DNA of 64,000 nucleotides, from NCBI GenBank assembly GCA_964519985.1, contig CAZFMF010000001.1, forward strand, positions 62,001 to 126,000, read 5' to 3'. A model generated the notes under the pieces. That model was not told the DNA's origin. It made no database searches and saw only the letters and a list, made by a program, of their open reading frames with translations. Positions 8,901 to 17,261 of this stretch are shown one piece after another. The DNA comes from JAIEOG01 sp964519985 (GTDB lineage: Bacteria; Bdellovibrionota; FAC87; UBA2466). The position numbers and the translations under genes were made by a program. The stretch's first letter is position 1, and each line of letters starts with the position of its first letter.

Positions 8901-9180
8901 TGAAGTCTTCCGGGATGTTGACGATTTGTTCTGCCCGGAGACCCCGTCGGCGATAAATATAACTAAGGTCGGGTTTCTTCAGCCGTCCCGTCAGTTTCAA
9001 ACCAGAGAAACTGACGCTCGATTCAGCACGTCGAATCCGTTGCGGTGGTGCCGTTTGAGGAGGAGCGGCCTGCGAGACCCCGGGACTTTCCGGTTCGTTC
9101 GCCAGTAATGCGGCCGATCCCATTATACCAAGAGTTAAACACGCGAGCACGAAAAGGCTCGGAAGGCGTAACGCGTTCAT
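8866..9180 (-). CDS. Small exported protein in the Glt-like operon
   Basis: A 104-residue protein with a signal peptide (about residues 1-27, ending near ALLANE). The mature ~75 residues are basic and rich in Pro/Ala/Arg with text SFSGLKLTGRLKKPDLSYIYRRRG. Its ATG overlaps the stop of the giant TPR gene (ATGA), and its 3' end overlaps the AgmX-like gene by 35 bp, so the three are tightly co-translated. The family is not recognised. RLKKPDLSYIYRR suggests a short basic segment for binding another envelope component; this is inference. Confidence 0.65.
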   Translation of the reverse strand: MNALRLPSLFVLACLTLGIMGSAALLANEPESPGVSQAAPPQTAPPQRIRRAESSVSFSGLKLTGRLKKPDLSYIYRRRGLRAEQIVNIPEDFNEEIVQGAGKF

Positions 9181-12100
9181 CGGGCGGCCTCCTCTTCGGC
9201 TTGGCGCGCCGCTTCCGCCGCCTTCACTAGGCTACGCAAATCGGAAAGGGCGGCGACGATCTCCGGCCTATCGTTGAAGGCTTTTCCATCTTCGGCTTCT
9301 TCCAAAGCTTTCACCGCAATCTCAAACCGTCCGCCGTTCAAGTGCACGAGGGCGAAGTTGGCGTAGGCCGGCGATGAACCCGCTTCGTATGCCTTTTTGA
9401 ACACCGCGTTAAGGGTCGCTACATCCGCGCGGTCCATTTGTTTCATGACGGCGAGCGCATTCAAAATCCGCGACGATTTCGGTTCTTTAGCGAGGGAATT
9501 GAGGAAGGTAAGCTTTGCCAGGCCCATTTTGCCGCCGTTCAAGCGCGCCCGGGCGAGCGAATACCAGCTGTCCGGCGATTCTTTTTGTTCCAGATGCGCC
9601 TTCACGATCTGCTCCTCGGTCTCCGAAAGGGGAATGGGTTCGAGCCACGGTGCGTAGCTGCCCAGCAGGCCTTGGATCTTTTGCGCCTGTTTTACTACCG
9701 CTTCGCTTCGCGCCCAGCCCCAGCGGCCGAGTACCTTGCGGTACATCGGCCCGTCGTGGAAGCCTTCCGTGGTGCGCGTCATGCACTGATCCGCCATCTC
9801 GCGGCTTTTGGCGTTGAGCGGTTTGGCGAGTTTCTCCAGCTCCACTTTTAATTCGTCCGGTTGGCCGTCGCCCAGCGATCGAATGCCTTGCTGGTAGTAC
9901 GTGTAGAGAAAGGGAACGGCACAATAGCTTTCGTAGGCCCAAAAGGGTGGCGTGGCCGGATCCGCGGAGACTTCGAGGAAAGCGCGAATCGCTTTTTCCA
10001 ACTTCTGCGCGCCACCCTGGATCTTGGCCGGTAGCGCTTCGGCCTTGGCCAACGGGCTTTTTTCTAAATCCGCCATCGTCTTTACGAGGCCATCCCACTT
10101 TTTGAACTCGGGCGCCTTAGTGGACGCAGGTTGTCGCTTGGCATTTTCCTGAATGCGTTGCAACCCAAGCTTTGCGTCGTCGGCGAGGGGGCCGGTTTTT
10201 GCGGAAGCGACCACCGCCTGATACAGGCCTTGCGCCGCCGGCACATGCCCCAAATTCTCGGCGATAAGGGCCGTGCTCATACGGACTTGGTCGATCGTTT
10301 CTGGGGTCGTGCCGGGAGGTGGGCTTTTCAAAAAGGTCGCGTAGAGCGGAAGGGCCTTTTCGTAGTCGCCGGCATCTTGATAGTAGGCGGCCCGCACGCC
10401 CGAAACCGCCAGCAGATCCGGAAATTGCGGCGCGGCCTGTTCCAGCTTAATCGCCACCGCAAGCGCTTCCGGTCGTTTGCCCATTTCCTTGTAACGCACG
10501 AATGCGTTGTAGAGCGCCTTGGGCCGCAGGCGCAGCATCGCGGGATCTTCGGCGATCTTCAAATAGAGGTCAGCGGCTTGGAGATTTTCCGTCGTATTAT
10601 CCGCCCAGAGAAAGAGCGCTTCTTCGCGAACCGTTTTCAAGTCGGCGAGATAGGGGGTTTTTCCGAGCTCGGGACGCGCCAGCATCGCCGACGCCCATTC
10701 GTACACGCGTTTCCAATCTTTCAGTTCGTAGTACACCACGCGCAAGTTTTTAAAGGCACGGTTCCCAAAATCATCCGACGGGTTGCCATCGAAAACTTTC
10801 TGACTCTCGGCCAAGCCCTCTTCGTTACGCTTATGTTTCAAGAGGGTGACGGTGCGCAAAAACGCGATGGGACGGGCGTGTTTGGTGGACGCATAGAGCT
10901 CGTTGTAGAGTCCAGCGTACTTCACGATTTCGTCGACGCGTTTTTTGACCTCGGTCGGATCGGGGTCGCTTTCCTTGTCTTGCTCCACGCTATTCCACGC
11001 GTGCACGAGGTTACGTAGGCTTTCTTCTTTTAAGGGTTCCTTCAAATCCGTCTGAAACTGTTCCCAATGGGTGCGGAACGCTACGGCGGCTTGCGGAACC
11101 TTTTTGTATTTCAAAAGGAAGTGCGCGTACTGGTAGAGCGGCATCTGCGCGTGCTTCCAACCGCCGAACGCCGTCAGGTAGAGCTGATCGAGTTTCAAGA
11201 TCCGTTCGACGTCTTCGGGTTTCGCGTACTGATCGAGCTCGAAGTGCTGGGCCAGAATGATCTCGTTGAGAATTTTTTCCGCTTTGAAGGCCGGGGTATC
11301 CGCGGGCTGCTCCGGTTTGAGCACCACTTCGTATGCGCCGACCAAGTCCCGAGTGCGATCGAATACGGTCGTCCAATCGCGAAGCTGATACGCGCCGTGG
11401 ATAGCGGACGTTTGGAAGGCCAAGCGGTCTTCCGGTGAGGGATTAAGCGTTAGTAATTGGGTGTACAAGTCATTTGATTTTTCGAAGAGGCCATTGCGTT
11501 CCAACTCGCGCGCGAGATCGGCGAGCCACTTTGTCGCGTCATCGCCACCCAAAAAACGTTCGAAGTATTCGTAAGCCCGTTTGTGATTCCCGACTTCAGC
11601 GTAAATGGAAATCAAGTCGCGGCCGGCCTCGCGCTTCAGATTCAACAGGTGATCGGTGTTTTCCAGGCTGCGCGTCCACAGGATTGCTTGCTCCAGTCCG
11701 AGGAGCGCTTTGGCGGTGTTTTTCATCCCGTAGTTACACCAGCCGATCTTGTAGAGCGAATAGCCGATGATGGGTGAGCCGGGGAACTTCAAAATGTTTT
11801 TGTAGAGGTCTTCGGCCGGCTTATAGCGATTGGCTTCAAATTCGACGTCGGCCAGGATCCGGTAAGCGTTGGGGGTGTTTTCGTGGTTTGGGTATTCGGC
11901 GACATAGCGGCGGAGCCAATCCAAGCCTTCTTTTTCTTCGCCCACTTCCATCAACGCGAATCCCACGAAGAACATCGCTTGGGCGCGCTTGGTGAACTTC
12001 GGGTGATTGGACGCGAGATCCTTGGCGATTTGCACCGCTTGCTTGCGATACTTTTCGTACGCTTCTTTGCCGGTGGTTCCTTCCTTGTTCTTCTGCAGAA

Positions 12101-13661
12101 ACGCGGAAGCGCTGCTCAGTTCCCAAAGCAGTTCGCTCTGGCGAAACTCGAGAGAAAGATTGCGGGGGCTATTGGTGGCGCGGGCTTGCTCCACTTCCTC
12201 GATGGCTTTCAGAAGGAGGGCCACCAGCTGCTGATCGTGAGAGTCTTGGGTGGCTTCGTCGGCGACCACGCCCTTGAACTGGGCCCGTAACCGTTCCCGC
12301 TCGTCCAAATACGTTTCGGCGATAATCAGTCGCCCCTGCACGTAGAGTCGCTCGAGATCCTTCAGACGGCGATCGATGAGATCGACCACGATGGAGCTGG
12401 CGTAGTCGCGCGACTGCTTGAGCAAGGGTTCGAGATCCACCGCAATCGCTCCGTACGCGGGGAAGAGCATGCGGTCTTCGCGATTGAGCGCGGAAAGCTC
12501 GGTCCGCAAGCTGGCTTGGTACGCTTCGATCGCTTCGATGCGTTTGTCGTCTTTGAGATCATTTTTTAGATACGGGGGCAGACTCTCGGGATTGGGAAAT
12601 TGCCGGTACTTGATCAGCGACTCTTTGGATTGGCGGTAAACATCCATGAATTTACCCACCGCGATTCGGCCTTCGGCACTCTTGCCGGCATCGGTGAGGA
12701 TCAGCGCGTGGACGGGAAGCGCTTCTAGCGACTCAAAGTGAGTGACATCCGAAGAAAGGTCGAGAGCCACTTCCTGCGCCTTTTGGTGTTGCTCGAGGTT
12801 GAGCAGCGCCCAAATGGTTTCGAGCTTTGCCCGCGAAAAGAGCGGTGAGGTGCGGGGTATCTTGTTGTATTGCGCGATCGCACCGTGGAAATCCTTTTTC
12901 TGGTAAAGCACTCGGGCAATCGCCATGATCGAGAGTTCGCCAACGCTATTGGCCTTGGCCAGGGCATTGTGATCGAAAACGATGTTCAGGGAGGTGCCAA
13001 ACTGGGAGGTCGTATCGGCGCCCAGGTCATTCCAAAACTCCGTGGATTGCTGGAGCACTTGGGATTCGAAGACCTGCGCGAACGCATTGTGCGCGCCGTC
13101 CAGATCTCCTTTCCCCACGAGGATCGTACCCAGCAAGTAGCTTGCCGGCCCGGAATAACGCGAGCCTTTATTCACCAACGTGAGAAGAGCGGTAGCCCCG
13201 GCGAGATCGCCCTTTTCAAAAAGCGCCCGCCCCTTGGCGAAGCGGATTTCGTCGCGCAGGCCCGAAGAGGTTTCATTTTCGTTGAGCTGATCGATTCGGG
13301 CGGCGAGGGAAATGATCGGCACTTTCTTTTGGAAGAGCGCGACAACTTCGACCATGGGTTTTAGGTCTTGCGGGATACTTTTCCAATCGGCGGGCGACAT
13401 CCGGCGGAGCATCGCGAGCGCCGCGTTCGGATAGCCTTTTTGGATTAGCCCGTAAGCACCGCGCAAACGGGCTTCCGCGGATCCAGGATTACGACGCAAG
13501 ATTTCGGTTGCCGTGCCGACGACTTCGTTCCAGTTTTTTTGTTGGAACGCTTCGGCGAGGTGCGGTCCCAGATCCTGCGCGGCAAAGGCGGTCGTCGGAG
13601 TGAAGCTCCAAAGAAAAAAAGTCGCCAAGCTACGGCGGAAAATGGAGAGGGCCCGCCTCAT
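9177..13661 (-). CDS. Giant tetratricopeptide-repeat (TPR) envelope protein
   Basis: A 1494-residue protein with an N-terminal signal sequence (FLWSFTPTTAFAA, cleavage near residue 27), then helical repeats of TPR type across almost the whole length, for example residues 30-150 (FQQKNWNEVVGTATEILRRNPGSAEARLRGAYGL), ~560-650 and ~1390-1480. It should be a periplasmic scaffold. A very large TPR protein is also part of the Myxococcus Glt machine (GltI), which supports the functional parallel. Both ends overlap neighbours by ATGA: its start with the GYF-PilZ gene and its stop with the small exported gene. No catalytic domain is seen. Confidence 0.8.
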   Translation of the reverse strand: MRRALSIFRRSLATFFLWSFTPTTAFAAQDLGPHLAEAFQQKNWNEVVGTATEILRRNPGSAEARLRGAYGLIQKGYPNAALAMLRRMSPADWKSIPQDLKPMVEVVALFQKKVPIISLAARIDQLNENETSSGLRDEIRFAKGRALFEKGDLAGATALLTLVNKGSRYSGPASYLLGTILVGKGDLDGAHNAFAQVFESQVLQQSTEFWNDLGADTTSQFGTSLNIVFDHNALAKANSVGELSIMAIARVLYQKKDFHGAIAQYNKIPRTSPLFSRAKLETIWALLNLEQHQKAQEVALDLSSDVTHFESLEALPVHALILTDAGKSAEGRIAVGKFMDVYRQSKESLIKYRQFPNPESLPPYLKNDLKDDKRIEAIEAYQASLRTELSALNREDRMLFPAYGAIAVDLEPLLKQSRDYASSIVVDLIDRRLKDLERLYVQGRLIIAETYLDERERLRAQFKGVVADEATQDSHDQQLVALLLKAIEEVEQARATNSPRNLSLEFRQSELLWELSSASAFLQKNKEGTTGKEAYEKYRKQAVQIAKDLASNHPKFTKRAQAMFFVGFALMEVGEEKEGLDWLRRYVAEYPNHENTPNAYRILADVEFEANRYKPAEDLYKNILKFPGSPIIGYSLYKIGWCNYGMKNTAKALLGLEQAILWTRSLENTDHLLNLKREAGRDLISIYAEVGNHKRAYEYFERFLGGDDATKWLADLARELERNGLFEKSNDLYTQLLTLNPSPEDRLAFQTSAIHGAYQLRDWTTVFDRTRDLVGAYEVVLKPEQPADTPAFKAEKILNEIILAQHFELDQYAKPEDVERILKLDQLYLTAFGGWKHAQMPLYQYAHFLLKYKKVPQAAVAFRTHWEQFQTDLKEPLKEESLRNLVHAWNSVEQDKESDPDPTEVKKRVDEIVKYAGLYNELYASTKHARPIAFLRTVTLLKHKRNEEGLAESQKVFDGNPSDDFGNRAFKNLRVVYYELKDWKRVYEWASAMLARPELGKTPYLADLKTVREEALFLWADNTTENLQAADLYLKIAEDPAMLRLRPKALYNAFVRYKEMGKRPEALAVAIKLEQAAPQFPDLLAVSGVRAAYYQDAGDYEKALPLYATFLKSPPPGTTPETIDQVRMSTALIAENLGHVPAAQGLYQAVVASAKTGPLADDAKLGLQRIQENAKRQPASTKAPEFKKWDGLVKTMADLEKSPLAKAEALPAKIQGGAQKLEKAIRAFLEVSADPATPPFWAYESYCAVPFLYTYYQQGIRSLGDGQPDELKVELEKLAKPLNAKSREMADQCMTRTTEGFHDGPMYRKVLGRWGWARSEAVVKQAQKIQGLLGSYAPWLEPIPLSETEEQIVKAHLEQKESPDSWYSLARARLNGGKMGLAKLTFLNSLAKEPKSSRILNALAVMKQMDRADVATLNAVFKKAYEAGSSPAYANFALVHLNGGRFEIAVKALEEAEDGKAFNDRPEIVAALSDLRSLVKAAEAARQAEEEAAR

Positions 13662-14401
13662 GCCGCCTGGTCTTCCATCCGCTCGCTAATGTATTGAGCC
13701 AATGTGCGGCGATGGGCCGGGTTCATGCGCGTGAACTCCACGCCGAGAGCGGGCTTTCCTTCAAACGCTTCGTCGCGGGTCACCACGGCGGTCAGTTCCA
13801 TAGCTTTGGCGAAGGAGGGGCTTTCGATCCGGAGTTTGACATCCGCGCCCATCTCCGCGCCGGCGGCGGTATGCTCAAAAATCAAACCGGTTTCCGTTAG
13901 GTCGAGCACCTTTAGCGGCTTGCCGCCATTAACGCAAACCTTCGCATCGATCGGTTTGCTCCAGACCCGTACCATCACTTTCGGCTTGGCGATCGGTTTC
14001 ACGGGAGCGGGCTTGACCGCGACCGGCTTAGCGGCCGGTTTCGCCGCTGGCTTCGGCGGGGCGGCCGGCGCTTCTTCCGCTTCCTCTTCGACCGCGGCCT
14101 CTTCGGCGGGTTCTTCAACCACCACTTTGGCCTTTACCGGCGCGGGTTTGGCCTTGGCGACCGGCTTCGGTGCGGGGGCGGCTTCCGCTTCCTCGTTCGG
14201 CAGGGGTGTCGACGGGGCTTCGGGAAGGACGGCGGCAAAGTCTTCGCAGGCCGCAATGAGCGTCCACTGGGGGAGCCCCTCGCACCACACGAAATCGGTG
14301 ATCGTGGCTTTGCCCTGGGTGATCATCTTGGTGAGCATGGAAACCGAAAACGGCCCTAACGCTTCACCCTCAACGTGGAGAAACCAAGCTTTGCTGCTCA
14401 T
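13658..14401 (-). CDS. GYF-domain / PilZ-like domain protein
   Basis: A 247-residue cytoplasmic protein. Residues 1-60 form a GYF_2-type domain (WFLHVEGEALGPFSVSMLTKMI, then FVWCEGLPQWTLI). An Ala/Pro/Glu/Lys-rich linker follows (about 65-140), and the C-terminal ~105 residues resemble PilZ. In the PilZ part the usual D/N-x-S-x-x-G is DLTETG, and no RxxxR switch is visible, so c-di-GMP binding is doubtful. First gene of the operon with the TPR, small exported and AgmX-like genes. In Myxococcus the GYF domain occurs in GltJ; here it is a separate soluble protein. A regulatory adaptor role is inferred. Confidence 0.75.
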   Translation of the reverse strand: MSSKAWFLHVEGEALGPFSVSMLTKMITQGKATITDFVWCEGLPQWTLIAACEDFAAVLPEAPSTPLPNEEAEAAPAPKPVAKAKPAPVKAKVVVEEPAEEAAVEEEAEEAPAAPPKPAAKPAAKPVAVKPAPVKPIAKPKVMVRVWSKPIDAKVCVNGGKPLKVLDLTETGLIFEHTAAGAEMGADVKLRIESPSFAKAMELTAVVTRDEAFEGKPALGVEFTRMNPAHRRTLAQYISERMEDQAA

Positions 14402-14530
14402 AGGTATCTTTCTGATTTATAAGGCTTTTCCGGACCCGCACCTGCGGGGGCCCTCACTCCCTTTTCGGCGTTTTCCCCTGAAAAGTTGAATCGTTGCCTA
14501 GGGCGCGCGCTTTTGGTTCACTCTGCCACT

Positions 14531-15445
14531 ATGTCTACTCTCACCAAGGCCCAGATGCCCCTGGTTGTCCGCCCCGGCCCATTCGTCTGGCTGGGCGGTT
14601 GGATTTCAGCCGCCGCCGCCGTCGTTTTTTATGGAGGCACCATCCTCGTCATCAATGCGATCCAGATGCTCTCGTTGGTGGTTAGGCCTTTTTCCCTCTC
14701 CGCCTTTCGCGCGATCAACCGCTTCGTGGCCGACCTTTGGTGGGGCTGGTGTGTCGTAGGCGCCGAGAAGGTGTTCGGCGTGGAACCCGTGTTCACCGGT
14801 GACGAGATTCCAATGCACGAAAACGCGATCGTTTTTGCCAACCATCAGCAGATGCCGGACATCCTCGTCGTCATGATGTTGGCGCGGCGTAAAGATCGCT
14901 TGGGCGACATGAAGTGGTTCGTAAAAGAACCGTTAAAGTATGTTCCCGGAGTCGGTTGGGGAATGCAGTTTCTGGACTGCCTCTTCGTCAAACGCGATTG
15001 GCTCGCCGACAAACGCAAAATCCTGACGACGTTCGAAAAGTTTTTGAAGTATCGCATTCCGATTTGGCTCATCACTTTTGTCGAAGGCACCCGCATTACG
15101 CCGGCGAAACAAGAAAAGAGTCAGAACTACGCGCGTCGTCGGAATCTTCCTCGGCTGCAGCACGTGATGTCGCCGAAGACGCGGGGGTTTACGGCCGCGG
15201 TCGAGGGATTGGGCAGTCACATCCAAGCGGTTTACGACATCACCATCGGATACGAAGGTGGCATTCCCCGCATTCACCACATCGTTCGCGGTTTAGTGAA
15301 CCGAGTTCACATCGACGTCCGCCGCTTCCCGGTTGACGCGCTGCCCAATGGCGAACCGGAATTGGCCGCCTGGTTGCATCAACGTTTTGTTCGTAAAGAT
15401 GAAATCCTAGGCCAGCTCTTCCATTCCGGTCGATTTCCCGCTTAG
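14531..15445 (+). CDS. 1-acyl-glycerol-3-phosphate acyltransferase family (PlsC-like)
   Basis: A 304-residue membrane-associated acyltransferase. It has the HX4D catalytic motif (H105 in FANHQQMPD, D110) and the EGTR substrate motif near 185-188 (ITFVEGTRITPAK), with a hydrophobic N-terminal segment at about 22-48. This matches the long, AGPAT/YihG-like branch that makes phosphatidic acid or remodels phospholipids or lysocardiolipin. The reading frame extends upstream to a TTG at 14486, but the ATG at 14531 gives the natural N-terminus. It stands alone, divergent from the Glt-like operon. Confidence 0.8.
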   Translation: MSTLTKAQMPLVVRPGPFVWLGGWISAAAAVVFYGGTILVINAIQMLSLVVRPFSLSAFRAINRFVADLWWGWCVVGAEKVFGVEPVFTGDEIPMHENAIVFANHQQMPDILVVMMLARRKDRLGDMKWFVKEPLKYVPGVGWGMQFLDCLFVKRDWLADKRKILTTFEKFLKYRIPIWLITFVEGTRITPAKQEKSQNYARRRNLPRLQHVMSPKTRGFTAAVEGLGSHIQAVYDITIGYEGGIPRIHHIVRGLVNRVHIDVRRFPVDALPNGEPELAAWLHQRFVRKDEILGQLFHSGRFPA

Positions 15446-15492
15446 GTTCCTGGCATGCCGCCTGCAATTCTGGGTGGCAAGGAGGTAACCCC

Positions 15493-15981
15493 ATGGATAA
15501 AGAGTTGATCGGGTGCCTGGAAGGCGATCATCGCGCCCTAGAAAGCCTGATGAAGCAAGCCTTGGCGACAGATGAAACAGTCACCCGTGTAGCGCTTTTT
15601 CACGCTATTGATTCAGAACTCCTATCCCACGCTGAAGCGGAGGAAGCGATTTTCTATCCCCGACTTCGCCGGGAACCCTCGTTAAGAAATTTGGCGTTAG
15701 CGTTGGAGGGAAGACAAATGGAGATCAAGCAACAATTGGCGAAGCTGCGGGGGGCAGACCAGGAGGCTTTCGATTGGAAGACGGCCTTGGCGGAGCTGTG
15801 CAACCAGGTTCGGAAGCAGATTGTTGAGAAAGAACAAGAAGCGTTCCCGCGGATGCGGGAGATGCTTTCCGAAGAAGAACGACGGGAAATGGGCGAAGCG
15901 ATGCGCGACATCAAGGGGCAGACTCGGCGCGTGGGCGTCGCCGATCGCATTCCGCATCCCGAGAGTGCGACGACGCACTAA
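15493..15981 (+). CDS. Hemerythrin-like HHE domain protein
   Basis: A 162-residue, mainly helical protein. H13 (GDHRALE), H37 (LFHAIDSE), H46 (LLSHAEAEE) and E50 match the first half of a hemerythrin HHE metal site. The second helix pair is less conserved (EKEQEAFPRMRE), with glutamate in place of the expected histidine, so di-iron binding may be partial. Possible role: sensing or storing oxygen or nitric oxide. It has an excellent Shine-Dalgarno, AAGGAGGTAA (15479-15488), suggesting strong translation. It converges with sucB, overlapping by 4 bp. Confidence 0.75.
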   Translation: MDKELIGCLEGDHRALESLMKQALATDETVTRVALFHAIDSELLSHAEAEEAIFYPRLRREPSLRNLALALEGRQMEIKQQLAKLRGADQEAFDWKTALAELCNQVRKQIVEKEQEAFPRMREMLSEEERREMGEAMRDIKGQTRRVGVADRIPHPESATTH

Positions 15982-17261
15982 ACGGCGAGCATTAGCCGGT
16001 GTGGATCCTCGAGTAGGTTTTTGACCCGGACCAGGAATGAGACAGAGTCTTTTCCATCGACCAACCGGTGGTCGTAGGACAAGGCGAGATACATCATTGG
16101 CCGGATGACGATTTCATCCTTCACGACGATAGGTCGTTTTTGGATGGCGTGGAGCCCTAAGATTGCGCTCTGCGGGGGATTGAGAATTGGCGTCGACAAG
16201 AGCGATCCGAAAACTCCGCCGTTGGTGATCGTAAATGTTCCGCCGCCAAGTTCGTTGAGACCCAGCTTGCCCTCACGCGCACTATTGGCCATGCGCTTGA
16301 TTTCGCCTTCAATCTTATTGAAGGACATGTCTTCCACTTGTCGTAAGACGGGAACGACCAAGCCGCGATCGGTACTGACCGCAATCCCTAGATTCACATG
16401 ATCATGAAAAATCACGTCCTCGCCTTCAATGAAAGCGTTGACCACCGGGAACTCTTTGAGGGCAAGGGCCACGGCGCGCGCGAAAAACGACATAAGGCCG
16501 AGAGAGACCCCATGCGTTTTTTCAAACTGTTCTTTGTACCTTGCGCGTAGCTCCAGCACTTCCGACATGTCCACTTCGTTAAAGGTCGTGAGCATCGCGG
16601 CGTTGCGCTGGGCGGAGACGAGGCGTTCGGCAATCTTTTTTCGAATTTTGGTCATTGGTTCCCGGCGCTCGCCGTTGACCGAAGGGGATTTCACCGCGGG
16701 CGCGGAGGGCGCGGGCGTTGAGAAACCACCGGACTTCGCGGACGAAGCCGCGGGTTTGGTAACCGCGGCCATCACGTCTTCCTTTACGATTCGGCCACGA
16801 GGTCCGGTTCCGTGAAGGCTGCCCGGATCGACACCGTGTTCGCGCACTAAGCGGCGCACGCTGGGAGCCAGGTCCTCCGCATCCACTTCTTCATGATGGG
16901 CGACATTGTGGGTCTCAGGGGCAAGCCCCTTCGGCGCCTTACCTTCCTTGCTCGGGGGGGGCGGAGTGGGGCCTGCGGCTTTCGGTTCGGGGGCTTTGGC
17001 GGCCGGGGCTTTGGTCGCGCCCACGCCCCCGGCTTCGACCTCGGCGATCGAATCGCCGATGCGTACGGTCGCGCCTTGTTTCACCTTGTGGCGCAAGACC
17101 CCGGCGGACGGGGACGGGATCTCTACGTTGGCCTTGTCGGTTTCCAACTCACAAACCGGATCATCGATGGCGACGGCTTCACCGTCTTGTTTGATCCAGC
17201 GCAAGAGCGTTGCTTCGGTGACGGACTCTCCCAGCGAGGGAATTTGAACCTTAGTTGCCAT
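15978..17261 (-). CDS. sucB: Dihydrolipoyllysine succinyltransferase (2-oxoglutarate dehydrogenase E2)
   Basis: The E2 core of 2-oxoglutarate dehydrogenase, 427 residues. Domain order: lipoyl domain 1-80 with the lipoyl lysine near 44 (ELETDKANVE); Ala/Pro linker; E1/E3-binding domain about 130-165 (APSVRRLVREHGVDP, GTGPRGRIVKEDV); linker; catalytic domain about 200-427 with H398 in SYDHRLVDGKD. It transfers succinyl from the lipoyl arm to CoA in the TCA cycle. The start lies inside the 3' end of sucA (11-bp overlap), so E1 and E2 are made together. E3 (lipoamide dehydrogenase) is not in the window. Confidence 0.93.
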   Translation of the reverse strand: MATKVQIPSLGESVTEATLLRWIKQDGEAVAIDDPVCELETDKANVEIPSPSAGVLRHKVKQGATVRIGDSIAEVEAGGVGATKAPAAKAPEPKAAGPTPPPPSKEGKAPKGLAPETHNVAHHEEVDAEDLAPSVRRLVREHGVDPGSLHGTGPRGRIVKEDVMAAVTKPAASSAKSGGFSTPAPSAPAVKSPSVNGERREPMTKIRKKIAERLVSAQRNAAMLTTFNEVDMSEVLELRARYKEQFEKTHGVSLGLMSFFARAVALALKEFPVVNAFIEGEDVIFHDHVNLGIAVSTDRGLVVPVLRQVEDMSFNKIEGEIKRMANSAREGKLGLNELGGGTFTITNGGVFGSLLSTPILNPPQSAILGLHAIQKRPIVVKDEIVIRPMMYLALSYDHRLVDGKDSVSFLVRVKNLLEDPHRLMLAV

